51,314 bases of DNA from JAAZKV01 sp041659525 (GCA_041659525.1 JBAZYC010000002.1:1-51314), one strand, 5' to 3'; shown: positions 16,709 through 24,508, counted from the stretch's first letter. The notes: a model not told the origin generated them from the sequence alone. A program made the numbers and translations.

Positions 16709-17661
16709 GAATAGATCCTCATGTTCACTTTCGTGATGAAGAACAATCTTACAAAGAAACTATTGCTCACGGATTAAAAACTGCTAAAGAACAAGGAGTA
16801 GATATTGTCTTTGACATGCCTAATACTTTTAGACCGGTTATTGATGAACAAAGAGTAAAAGAAAGACTTGCCCTTGTTCCTAAAGGAGAAGAAAAAAGAT
16901 ATTACACTTACCTAGGAGTAACTAAAGAAGTTGACCAATTAAAAAAAGCGGTTGAAATAGTTAAAACAAACGAAAGGGTTTGCGGACTCAAAATGTTTGC
17001 AGGAAAATCAATTGGAACAATGGAAATAATTGAAGAAGAAGAACAAAAAAAAGTTTATTTAACACTCGCTGAAGCTGGGTACACTGGAGTACTGGCAGTT
17101 CATTGTGAGAAAGAGAGTTTAATGAAAGGAAATTTTGATTGTAAAGAACCTTTTACTCATTGCATTGTTAGACCAGAGAGTGCTGAGATTGAATCAGTTC
17201 GGGATCAAATAAATTTTGCTACTGGGGCAAATTTTAAAGGAACTCTTCATATTTGTCACGTTTCTTGCAAAGAAACAATTGAACTAATTAACGAGGCTAA
17301 ACGAATTGGAAAAATAAAAGTTACTTGCGGAGTTACCCCTCATCATTTGCTTTGGGATTGCGAAAAAATGAAGGAACCACTTGGATTATTGTATAAAATG
17401 AATCCTCCTCTGAGACCAGAGTACGATATGATGGGGTTAAGAGAATCGCTAAAAAAAGGAGAAATTGATTTTATTGAAACAGATCACGCTCCTCACACAA
17501 TTGGAGAAAAACTCCACGCAGGTTTTCTTTCAGGTTATCCTTCTCTTTATTTATATAAAAATTTAGTAGAAGAATTCTTGCCTTCACTTGGACTAAGCAA
17601 GGAAGAAATTGAGGCACTTACTTTTGGAAATATTGTTAAAATATTTAAACTAAAATTGTGA
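16705..17661 (+). CDS. pyrC: Dihydroorotase
   Basis: 318 residues, amidohydrolase barrel. RIDPHVHFRD gives the HxH metal pair (His 6 and 8), GLKMFAGKS holds the probable carboxylated Lys, HICHVSCKE and VTPHHL give further His ligands, and ETDHAPH holds the catalytic Asp. It cyclises carbamoyl aspartate to dihydroorotate. It starts inside the pyrDK stop (ATGA overlap), so translational coupling is likely. It is shorter than the 420-residue class I enzymes and lacks the flanking composite domain, which fits compact archaeal forms. Confidence 0.93.
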   Translation: MRIDPHVHFRDEEQSYKETIAHGLKTAKEQGVDIVFDMPNTFRPVIDEQRVKERLALVPKGEEKRYYTYLGVTKEVDQLKKAVEIVKTNERVCGLKMFAGKSIGTMEIIEEEEQKKVYLTLAEAGYTGVLAVHCEKESLMKGNFDCKEPFTHCIVRPESAEIESVRDQINFATGANFKGTLHICHVSCKETIELINEAKRIGKIKVTCGVTPHHLLWDCEKMKEPLGLLYKMNPPLRPEYDMMGLRESLKKGEIDFIETDHAPHTIGEKLHAGFLSGYPSLYLYKNLVEEFLPSLGLSKEEIEALTFGNIVKIFKLKL

Positions 17662-17680
17662 GGGGATTATTTACCCCCCT
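17661..17680 (+). terminator. Short GC hairpin after pyrC
   Basis: AGGGG and CCCCT, separated by 10 nt, begin at the last base of the pyrC stop codon. The stem is only 5 bp and no long T-run follows, so termination would be partial at best. Confidence 0.3.
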
Positions 17681-17701
17681 TAAATACAACAGAAATATTT
17701 A

Positions 17702-17718
17702 TATATCATTATGATATA
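17702..17718. promoter_or_regulatory. 17-bp palindrome, candidate operator of the toxin-antitoxin pair
   Basis: TATATCAT-T-ATGATATA is a perfect palindrome, about 20 nt before the antitoxin start and itself TATA-like. RHH antitoxins bind such sites and repress their own promoters. Autoregulation is inferred from position and symmetry. Confidence 0.5.
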
Positions 17719-17737
17719 CAATATTATTGGTGGTTTT

Positions 17738-18004
17738 ATGAATAGGACTCTGGTTGGATTGCAAGGCCCACAGGAACTAATCTTGGAAAAAGTCGTTAAT
17801 TTGGGAATATTTAAAACAAAAAGCGAGGCTATTAGGAGTGCAGTAAACCAACTTGGAAAAGATCATAAACTATTCAAAGACGCCCAAGCACTTGAAGATG
17901 AACTAGTTTTGAGAAAAATGATTCAAGTGGATAATGAAGTGAAACAAGGTAAAAGAAAAATTTTGAGCGAAAAAGAAGTAAAAAAACAATACAACTTTAA
18001 GTGA
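17738..18004 (+). CDS. Ribbon-helix-helix antitoxin (RelB/ParD-like)
   Basis: 88 residues. The N-terminus (NRTLVGLQGPQELILEKV) can form the DNA-contacting beta strand and first helix; LGIFKTKSEAIRSAVNQL is the typical RHH second helix with the T-KSEAIR motif. A Lys-rich C-terminal tail (KRKILSEKEVKKQY) would bind toxin. The ATG at 17738 has GGTGG 5 nt upstream; the ATG at 17711 lies in the operator and is rejected. It overlaps or abuts the toxin gene. The operator is at 17702. It sits inside the pyrimidine operon, between pyrC and pyrF. Confidence 0.8.
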   Translation: MNRTLVGLQGPQELILEKVVNLGIFKTKSEAIRSAVNQLGKDHKLFKDAQALEDELVLRKMIQVDNEVKQGKRKILSEKEVKKQYNFK

Positions 18005-18009
18005 GTCGT

Positions 18010-18270
18010 ATGTATGAACTTGCTTTCTCAGAGGAATGGGATAATTATTTCAAAAAAATGAATAAGGATGTTCAAGAAAAAATATGGAAAAAGATTCAAC
18101 AATTAAAAGAACTTGAGGGAATAAGACACTTAAAAAAAGGGTTACCTTATTTTGTTGTCGAAATGAATCAATACAGAATTTGCTTTAAACAAGAAAATAA
18201 TACGAGGAGAATTGATTTTGCGGGAAGTCATAAACAATACGAGAAATGGTATTTGAGTTTAATGAAATAG
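18010..18270 (+). CDS. RelE/ParE-like toxin
   Basis: 86 residues, compact RelE-fold pattern: YELAFSEEWDNYF, a helix with QEKIWKKIQQL, LKKGLPYFVVEMNQYRICF (basic strand/Arg), and a C-terminal HKQYEKWY with possible catalytic His/Tyr. RelE members cleave mRNA on the ribosome; ParE members poison gyrase. KGLPYFVVEMNQYRI followed by a -HKQYEKW- end favours RelE. The GTG at 18001 overlaps the antitoxin stop; the ATG at 18010, with GTGAG just before it, is my choice. pyrF starts 28 nt downstream and might be read through. Confidence 0.78.
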   Translation: MYELAFSEEWDNYFKKMNKDVQEKIWKKIQQLKELEGIRHLKKGLPYFVVEMNQYRICFKQENNTRRIDFAGSHKQYEKWYLSLMK

Positions 18271-18298
18271 AATTATGTTTTTGCAAGGGGGATTTTTA

Positions 18299-19066
18299 AT
18301 GGAAATAAAACTAACTGAGAAAGAATTAATTGCAAGAAGCAAGATTTGCTTGCCCCTTGATGGACTCAATACTTTACAAGAATTAAAAGATAGAGTGGAG
18401 GAACTTGCTCCTGTTGTTGGTTTATTTAAAATTGGTAAGGAATCTTTTACTAGATTTGGGCCTGATGCAATTAAAGCAGTTAAAGAGAAGGGTGGAGAAG
18501 TTTTTCTTGATTTGAAATACCACGATATTCCTAACACTGTTAAGGGAGCAGCTAGTGCTGCTACTGAACTAGGAGTGTACATGTTTAATGTTCACGCTAG
18601 TGGGGGAAAAGAAATGATGAAAGCTGCGCTCTTAGGTGCGACTGAGACTTCTGCAAAACTAGGGGTAACTAAACCTAAAGTAATTGCTGTAACTATTCTT
18701 ACTAGTATTGATCAGAAGACAATGAATGAGGAACTAAAAGTAAATGGAAAAGTGGAAGACCAAGTACTCAATTTAGCTCTTTTAACTAAAGAAGCGGGTC
18801 TTGATGGAATCGTTTGCTCTGCTGCAGATCTTTACGCAGTGAAAGACAAACTTCCAACTGAATTTATGTTTGTTACTCCTGGTATCCAAGGAGTAAACAC
18901 TCCAGCAGGCGCTGATCAAAAAAGAGTCTTCACTCCAAAAAACGCAATCCAAGACGGTTCAACAATATTAGTAGTAGGAAGAGCAATCACCGCCCCAAAA
19001 ACAAAAGAAGAAAGAATAACTGCAGGTTTGGAAATATTAAGAGATATTGTGGAAGCTGGGATTTAG
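18299..19066 (+). CDS. pyrF: Orotidine 5'-phosphate decarboxylase
   Basis: 255 residues. ICLPLDGL near the start, LFKIGKESFTRFG, and the catalytic DLKYHDIPNTV (Asp-x-Lys-x-x-Asp) are clear, with FVTPGIQG and ILVVGRAIT near the C-terminus. It makes UMP from OMP. AAGGGGGAT is a strong SD for the ATG at 18299; the ATG at 18275 is rejected. The motif style is the bacterial-type short PyrF. Directly after the stop, the -1 frame stays open for 25 more codons, discussed under findings. Confidence 0.95.
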   Translation: MEIKLTEKELIARSKICLPLDGLNTLQELKDRVEELAPVVGLFKIGKESFTRFGPDAIKAVKEKGGEVFLDLKYHDIPNTVKGAASAATELGVYMFNVHASGGKEMMKAALLGATETSAKLGVTKPKVIAVTILTSIDQKTMNEELKVNGKVEDQVLNLALLTKEAGLDGIVCSAADLYAVKDKLPTEFMFVTPGIQGVNTPAGADQKRVFTPKNAIQDGSTILVVGRAITAPKTKEERITAGLEILRDIVEAGI

Positions 19067-19180
19067 AACTTGAATTCAACGAACTAAATTTACAAATAGA
19101 AGAAATAGAAAAAATATTGAACTCACTAATAAAAACCTTGTAGAGTCAAAATAAGCATGTTTAAAAGTAAAAAAAACAAT

Positions 19181-19256
19181 AATATACTATGGAAAAAATA
19201 AAATATACTGGTGGGTTTAAAATTCGAAAGTAATTGTAAAAATATACTGTGTGTGG
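19181..19256 (+). repeat. Three AATATACT repeats before the methyltransferase
   Basis: AATATACT occurs at 19181, 19202 and 19241, each followed by a G-rich tract (ATGG, GGTGGG, GTGTGTGG). The last copy lies just before the start codon at 19262. One copy may be the TATA box; the others could be operator repeats. The remaining 115 bases between pyrF and 19181 hold only the coding-like tail noted separately. Confidence 0.4.
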
Positions 19257-19261
19257 TTTTT

Positions 19262-20101
19262 ATGTTAACAATAAAAGATAAAATATTTTGTGGTGATTGT
19301 GCCCAATTTTTAAAAGAATACCCTTCAGAAGCAGTAGATTTAATTGTCACTTCTCCACCATACTCAAACAGAAGAAAACATTCTTATAGTGGGGTTTCTC
19401 CTGAAAAATATGTAGATTGGTTTCTACCAATTTCTGAGGAACTTTATAGAATATTAAAATCTCGTGGTTCGTTTATATTAAATATTAAGGAGGGCGCAAA
19501 TGGAGAAAGAGAGACTTATGTATTGGAGTTAATTTTGGCTTTAAGGAAACAGGGGTGGCTTTGGACTGAAGAATATATTTGGCACAAAACAACTAGCATG
19601 CCTGGAAAATGGCCCAACCGTTTTAGGGATGCGTGGGAAAGATGTCTTCACTTTACAAAAGAAAAAAATTTTAAAATGTATCAAACTGCAGTAAAAGTTC
19701 CTATTGGAAACTGGGCAAAAAAAAGAATGAAAGAACTTTCTCAAAATGATCTTAAACGAACTTCATCAGCCACTAACAGTGGATTCGGAAGAAATCTGAA
19801 TAATTGGAAAAATCGTCGTAAGGTTTTTCCAGACAATGTTTTAAATTTTGCACCAGTGTGTAATAATAAGGAACATAGTGCTGCTTTTCCAAAAGAACTT
19901 CCAAGTTGGTTTATTAAGTTGTTTACCAAAAAAGGCGATACAATTCTTGATCCTTTTATTGGTTCTGGAACAACAGCCGTTGCTGCATTAGAATTAAATC
20001 GCCATTATTCCGGAATTGAACTAGATAAAGAGTATTGTCTAATTGCAAATAAAAATATTGTTTTGTCTCAAAAGGAAACAAAAAATAATACTATTGAATA
20101 G
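19262..20101 (+). CDS. Site-specific DNA methyltransferase (SPPY type, beta class)
   Basis: 279 residues. The catalytic motif TSPPYSN is at about 30-36, and the SAM-binding motif DPFIGSGTT at 230-238 lies near the C-terminus; this order is the beta class. SPPY is most common in N4-cytosine enzymes, though N6-adenine enzymes with SPPY exist. KTTSMPGKWPNRFRDAWE is the variable, probably target-recognition, segment. The ATG at 19262 is preferred over the GTG at 19211. It runs toward a divergent-strand SNF2/DUF3883/ParB operon, its 3' end only 24 nt away. It is likely the modification partner of that operon. Confidence 0.88.
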   Translation: MLTIKDKIFCGDCAQFLKEYPSEAVDLIVTSPPYSNRRKHSYSGVSPEKYVDWFLPISEELYRILKSRGSFILNIKEGANGERETYVLELILALRKQGWLWTEEYIWHKTTSMPGKWPNRFRDAWERCLHFTKEKNFKMYQTAVKVPIGNWAKKRMKELSQNDLKRTSSATNSGFGRNLNNWKNRRKVFPDNVLNFAPVCNNKEHSAAFPKELPSWFIKLFTKKGDTILDPFIGSGTTAVAALELNRHYSGIELDKEYCLIANKNIVLSQKETKNNTIE

Positions 20102-20125
20102 CTAAATTCCAAGCTCTTTATACAA

Positions 20126-21103
20126 TCAAACTTCCTCAATTAAAAGTGTACTTGGGGTTTTCTTAAAGTTTTTATTTTTAAGAATAGATTCTGCTGGATT
20201 TTTATATAATATTGGTTTATTTTTTGCGGTCCCAGTATTAACATCTATACCGCCAACAAAATAAACCCAATATTTTTCTTTCAATGTTTTTGCAACTTTC
20301 ATTTCGTTTGAGCTCATGTAAAATCGAGTGTCTTTTCCTTTAGCACCTTTAACTTCTATAAAACGATCATGAATTATACCGCTTTTGCCATCAAAAGATT
20401 CAATATCAAATCCAGCATCGGGCCGTAATTTACTTATGTGATTAATACATAGGCACTCTACTTTTCCACCGGCTTTTCTAACACGCTCCTTTTCATAAAT
20501 GAGAATTAATTCTTCTGCAATTTCGCCGATTTTTTTTCTTTCAAGAAGAAATTCGTCTATTGATTCAGGACTCCATCCTTTGCCTTCAGCCAAAAGTATT
20601 GCAATCGCATCAACATAATATGCAGTAACTTCTAATATGTGTTCTCGGCGTGCTAACACCCCTAACTGGATTAAATGTTCAACCAATTTGAGGTCTCCTT
20701 GCAAAGGAGGACTATCAATATTAGACCATTGAAATGTTTGTGCACCATAAACTTTTGAGAAACATTTGAATAGTTGGAATGTTGCAAGACGATTCACTCC
20801 AGACAAATATTGATTACGAATTAACATTTGTTTCTGATCTAATGTTAATTCATATAGTCGTTCTGGATTTAAATCTAAAAATTCTTTGCCAATCTCAGTA
20901 ACAAGAATTTGATTATTCTTAGTAATAATTAACCCGGTTAATTCTGCAAAATCAACGGATAAATCATAATCAGGAATAATGTTTTCAATAACCGTTGATT
21001 CACATTGCCGCAAGACCGACTCTCGAGTAATAAGATCTCCGGGAGTTGCAATAGTTGTAGCAGCGATGAGCACACGGTTCAATTCCGCAAGTCTATCAAT
21101 CAT
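20126..21103 (-). CDS. DUF3883 (NO VEIN C-terminal)-type nuclease-like protein
   Basis: 325 residues. Residues 1-190 look like a helical, wHTH-like region. From about 200 to 300 is a DUF3883-type domain: DAGFDIESFDGKSG, then DRFIEVKGAKGKDTRFYMS, then WVYFVGGID. Asp 233 followed by Glu 250-x-Lys 252 is a PD-(D/E)xK nuclease-like core. Its start overlaps the SNF2 stop by 4 nt (ATGA), with a GGGGGG tract as SD. The position suggests the cleavage subunit of a restriction-like complex. The nuclease role is inference, as many DUF3883 proteins are uncharacterised. Codon use (CGT, CGG, TCG, GTC) differs from neighbours. Confidence 0.72.
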   Translation of the reverse strand: MIDRLAELNRVLIAATTIATPGDLITRESVLRQCESTVIENIIPDYDLSVDFAELTGLIITKNNQILVTEIGKEFLDLNPERLYELTLDQKQMLIRNQYLSGVNRLATFQLFKCFSKVYGAQTFQWSNIDSPPLQGDLKLVEHLIQLGVLARREHILEVTAYYVDAIAILLAEGKGWSPESIDEFLLERKKIGEIAEELILIYEKERVRKAGGKVECLCINHISKLRPDAGFDIESFDGKSGIIHDRFIEVKGAKGKDTRFYMSSNEMKVAKTLKEKYWVYFVGGIDVNTGTAKNKPILYKNPAESILKNKNFKKTPSTLLIEEV

Positions 21104-23007
21104 TTTTTATTTCCCCCCGTTTCCTTTTTTAGCGCATCAATAACTGCTGCAAAGTCCTTGTCTTCATCAAGTTCTTCACTGAAAGCATCTTCTTCAGAAT
21201 CCAAATTTAAAACGGAGAAATTTTCATCTAAAATTTTGAGCATTCGCTTTCTTTTTTCTTCTAATCTTTGGTCAATCACCTCATCAATTGTGTTCTTTGC
21301 TTGAATTATCCAATAATGTACAATATCTTTTTCTTCAAGACCAACACGATGTATCCGATCCATGGACTGCATATAATGGGCACCATTCAAAGTTCGATCA
21401 AGGTATATTGCGTGTAAACAAACTTTATGTAACGAAATGGACTCTGCACAGGCACCAGGATTTGCAATTAAAACCATACAAGTATCACGATTTTTAAAAT
21501 CGTGAATGATAGATTCTCTGTTCAACTCATCATCTTCAGTAGCATCTTTTGGTATTCCCCCATGTATGATAACTGGATTTAAGTCTTCTAGTCTTTTTTG
21601 TAAAACTGTTATATTGTGAACAAAACTACTCCAAATGACAACTTTTTCTTTTTTTTCAAGTACAAGTTTTCGCACAAGTTTTTCTGTAGCAGAAATCTTT
21701 TTTGCAATTTCATAATCTGAATAGTGTTCTATAAGGTTAGTAACAGAAATACCAGATCCTTCTAGGGGCGGAATTCTAAACTCTGGCGAATACTCTTTAA
21801 GGAGAGATGGATTAGATGCCGCTTGAAGCAACCTAACAAGGCGTGCTTTTCTCCATATACGAAGACTTGCTCTTTCATCAGGAGCACTTATTACTTCTGA
21901 AAGAACTTTTGCGGCTATCGCTTCATATATAGCTGATTGATATGGATTTAATTTTACTTTAATGCGATGAAAACGAGGTTTTGGAAGTTTTAAGTCTCGT
22001 TTATGAATCCTCCAATATAAAGGACTTAATTCATTATGAATTTGTTCTTCCAGACTAGCAGAATTATTGTCGGCCTGATATTTAAAATGTTCACGCTCAC
22101 CCAAAACGGGTTCATTAGGCCAAAGGAATGCAACTTGACTCCAAATATCATGAATTGTATTTGGAATTGGGGTTCCTGACAGTGCTATACGACGTTTTGC
22201 AAAAGGAGCCAACGAAAGTAGAGCATCAGCCCATCGCCCTCCCTCCAATCGTTTAATATTATGAGATTCATCTAAAACAAGTAATATTTTAGATTGAGAA
22301 AACAATTCTTTTAATTCTGCTTGTTCATTAGCGGCCATTTGATAAGAAAGCATAATAAGATCAGAAGTTAGTGCGTCATGATATAGTGCTGGTCGGTCAG
22401 CTTTGGCGCCAGTTATTCTTACTACTTTAGGTTCTTTACCAAAACATGCTTTATATTCTTCTTCCCAAGGTCTAAAACATGCGCGTGGGCCAATTACTAC
22501 AATTCGATCAATTTCATTTCTGTTTTTTAAAATTGAAAATGCTGCCAAAACAATAGTTGTTTTACCACTTCCCGGAACTGAAAAATTTGCTGCACCTTCA
22601 ATATTAATTAAATGGGCTACTGCAGGGATTTGGTATGGTTTCAAAGTACGATTAAAATTAGGAACTTCAATTTCAGTAATTGGATTTTCCTTAAGGTGTT
22701 TGCCAAGTTTACGCGACTCGTCAAGTTTCTTATGCTCAGAAATAGCTTTTTTCAAAAGTTTTTCCGCAGTTTTATCAATTACAAAATTAATTTTGTTTTC
22801 TTCAAGGTAAGAAATACATTCTTGAAGTCTTGTAAGAACATTAGACTCTTCTTTCAATTGTAATATTGGTTCTTCATCTGCCTTTGAAAATCCAAGCACA
22901 TTAACAAAGTATACGCTGTGTTGCCACCCAAATATTGGAGATTTTTCTACAGAAACAAGTTGAATAAATCCGTCTTGTATTCTAACACTGACTACATCTT
23001 GAGCCAT
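21100..23007 (-). CDS. SNF2-family ATPase/helicase of the restriction-like cassette
   Basis: 635 residues. An N-terminal 110-residue extension precedes the SF2 core: LKPYQIPAVAHL (motif Q-like), VPGSGKTT at 144-151 (Walker A), DESHN at 246 (motif II), ALSGTPIPN at 275 (motif III), and in the second lobe VIWSSFVHN, QSMDRIHRVG (motif VI) and an acidic C-terminal tail. This is the SWI2/SNF2 arrangement used in many defence systems to translocate on DNA. It sits 5 nt behind the ParB-like gene and overlaps the DUF3883 gene, so the three form one transcript. Confidence 0.92.
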   Translation of the reverse strand: MAQDVVSVRIQDGFIQLVSVEKSPIFGWQHSVYFVNVLGFSKADEEPILQLKEESNVLTRLQECISYLEENKINFVIDKTAEKLLKKAISEHKKLDESRKLGKHLKENPITEIEVPNFNRTLKPYQIPAVAHLINIEGAANFSVPGSGKTTIVLAAFSILKNRNEIDRIVVIGPRACFRPWEEEYKACFGKEPKVVRITGAKADRPALYHDALTSDLIMLSYQMAANEQAELKELFSQSKILLVLDESHNIKRLEGGRWADALLSLAPFAKRRIALSGTPIPNTIHDIWSQVAFLWPNEPVLGEREHFKYQADNNSASLEEQIHNELSPLYWRIHKRDLKLPKPRFHRIKVKLNPYQSAIYEAIAAKVLSEVISAPDERASLRIWRKARLVRLLQAASNPSLLKEYSPEFRIPPLEGSGISVTNLIEHYSDYEIAKKISATEKLVRKLVLEKKEKVVIWSSFVHNITVLQKRLEDLNPVIIHGGIPKDATEDDELNRESIIHDFKNRDTCMVLIANPGACAESISLHKVCLHAIYLDRTLNGAHYMQSMDRIHRVGLEEKDIVHYWIIQAKNTIDEVIDQRLEEKRKRMLKILDENFSVLNLDSEEDAFSEELDEDKDFAAVIDALKKETGGNKK

Positions 23008-23012
23008 ATTAA

Positions 23013-24197
23013 TCAGCGCTTCTTTGCCTGTTTTACATCTAAAAGTTCTTCAATTTTAAGTTTGAGTTTGTTTAGTAGTTCTATAAAGTCTTTGTTTTGA
23101 ACAGCCTTATGTTTAGAGTCAATACCACTTACTAATACCAGTGCTTTTTCCACCAAATATTTAGGACGATCTTGATCAAGCTTTGCATCAACAATTTCAT
23201 TAGCAACATTAAATTTCTCTGCAAGTCCTTTCAGTGTTTCTGGTTTTCGATCCAATGGATTGAATCCATCTAAAATAGACTTTTTTGCAGTTTCATCTAA
23301 CATTATATCTTTTAACTTACGCACATCACGATAATCTACTTTTTGACTTTCTATAAGACGGAAAGCAAGTGGAATTGTTTCAGCAGCAATTTTATTTCCA
23401 TTTTTATCCCCAAGTCTCTTTTTGATTGATGCCAAAACATTATCGTGCAAACTATTAAATTGCTCAACTTTACGTTGGGCTTGGAAAAGCATGTATTCAT
23501 TTGGTTTATCAATGGACGCTAGATAATTGTCAATCAGATTTAAAATTTCTAGACGACCTTCAACATCTTTTGCAGAATATCGCCCCTCTAATGATCTTGA
23601 TATTTCAGTATAGGTAAGTTTACTCTTAACTCCTTCGCGTAATTTCAAAAGTTCGTTTACTGGCCCATAATCAAGTCGAAGATCCTTGGCAAATTGTAGC
23701 CCTGCTTCAATACGCCACAAATCTTTTGCGCCAACTCCTTTTTCTAATATTGCAGTTTTTAAGTAAGCATACTTATCATCACTAGTTTCTTCATATAATT
23801 TCGAAAGCACGGCCATTCGACGATTGGCATTGATTACTGCCCCATCAAAAGTTACAAGACCAGGTTGAAGTTGACCATATTCTTTAATGCTTTCTCTTAG
23901 GACTTCAGTTTCTAGTGGGTTTTGATTAAGAAGTAAATCTCGAAGAATTTTAGAGTCGTTTGTATTGGTTGCATCAAGTATGTGCCCGCCTAACTCTCTT
24001 TCTTTGCTCATTAGTTCAGCTGCAAATCTACCATTTCTTATGTTGTACATAAGAAGTTTTATTGGAATTCGAAAAACTGGCAAATATTGGTTTTTTCCAC
24101 CAAGAAATACGGGTGCTTTTAAATCCTTTTCTTCTTGTCTCGGATTAGACTTTAAGTATGATTTCAATTCTTTAGAGCGTTCAGTATTGATATCCAT
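23013..24197 (-). CDS. ParB/Srx-like protein of the restriction-like cassette
   Basis: 394 residues. PVFRIPIKLLMYNIRNGRF at about 40-60 and LRESIKEYGQLQPGLVT with DGAVINANRRMAVL at about 100-131 form the ParB/Srx core (Arg-rich motif R126-R127), followed by a possible HTH (LTYTEISRSLEGRYSAKD) and a long helical C-terminal half. ParB-like domains bind CTP or ATP, cut DNA, or act as sensors in phosphorothioation (DndB) and deazaguanine (Dpd) systems. No Tgt-like or Dnd partner is visible here. ATG start at 24197. This is the first gene of the operon; its promoter lies in the intergenic zone to 24300. Confidence 0.65.
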   Translation of the reverse strand: MDINTERSKELKSYLKSNPRQEEKDLKAPVFLGGKNQYLPVFRIPIKLLMYNIRNGRFAAELMSKERELGGHILDATNTNDSKILRDLLLNQNPLETEVLRESIKEYGQLQPGLVTFDGAVINANRRMAVLSKLYEETSDDKYAYLKTAILEKGVGAKDLWRIEAGLQFAKDLRLDYGPVNELLKLREGVKSKLTYTEISRSLEGRYSAKDVEGRLEILNLIDNYLASIDKPNEYMLFQAQRKVEQFNSLHDNVLASIKKRLGDKNGNKIAAETIPLAFRLIESQKVDYRDVRKLKDIMLDETAKKSILDGFNPLDRKPETLKGLAEKFNVANEIVDAKLDQDRPKYLVEKALVLVSGIDSKHKAVQNKDFIELLNKLKLKIEELLDVKQAKKR

Positions 24198-24305
24198 TCT
24201 ATCGCCAGTAGATTAAATTTGGGCCAAAAATTAAGCCGTATTGTGTTAATCTACATTTATCTGTTGTAAATAATCCTTAAAAGGCTTCCCAAAGTAAAAA
24301 AGTTC

Positions 24306-24401
24306 ATGCTTCTAATTAAATGTGCAGAATGTGCTAATGAATGTGCAGGATTAATAGAAATTCAAAGCCGCAGTATTGGATTGTTTTTTATAGCAGTTTA
24401 G
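24306..24401 (+). CDS. Possible 31-aa Cys-containing small ORF or remnant
   Basis: Residues include KCAECANECAGLIE, with three Cys spaced CxxCxxxC, then a hydrophobic end. A TATA-like ttaaaa lies about 28 nt upstream, consistent with leaderless expression. It may be a decayed fragment of a larger gene. No family is known. Confidence 0.25.
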   Translation: MLLIKCAECANECAGLIEIQSRSIGLFFIAV

Positions 24402-24449
24402 TCTTGATAGTGTTGAATTAGGACTATTAAGATTTGAACTTTAAATATA

Positions 24450-24472
24450 ACGCTGAGGACGATATTCGAACC
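24450..24472 (-). repeat. Degenerate tRNA 3'-end fragment (tRNA-Ser-like)
   Basis: Minus-strand GTTCGAATATCGTCCTCAGC resembles the T-arm and acceptor end of tRNA-Ser at 10504-10587 (18-20 of 23 aligned bases, counted by eye). The rest of the cloverleaf is absent. Integration at tRNA ends leaves such fragments, so this could mark the edge of the cassette at 19.2-24.2 kb, or be a decayed tRNA gene. Confidence 0.4.
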
Positions 24473-24477
24473 TTCAT

Positions 24478-24485
24478 TTAAAAAA
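24478..24485 (+). promoter_or_regulatory. TATA box, leaderless promoter of aroB
   Basis: TTTAAAAA is centred 27.5 nt before the ATG at 24509, which lacks an SD. Confidence 0.5.
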
Positions 24486-24508
24486 CCAAAGTCCCCTAAA
24501 TATTATTC

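Larger units (their letters stand above)
24198..24508. other. Intergenic region with tRNA-like debris and a possible small ORF
   Basis: 311 bases between the ParB-like gene (minus) and aroB (plus). It holds the promoter area of the ParB-like gene (near 24200-24260), a possible 31-codon ORF (24306-24401), two T-arm-like fragments at 24432-24440 and 24450-24472, and the aroB TATA box. It is a plausible boundary of the cassette. Confidence 0.5.

Noticed and set aside
17711..17737. Longer antitoxin start at 17711
   Set aside because: The ATG lies inside the palindromic operator and the good GGTGG SD fits the ATG at 17738.
22403..22863. Plus-strand ORFs within the SNF2 gene
   Set aside because: Antisense shadows of the Walker A region; no start signals.
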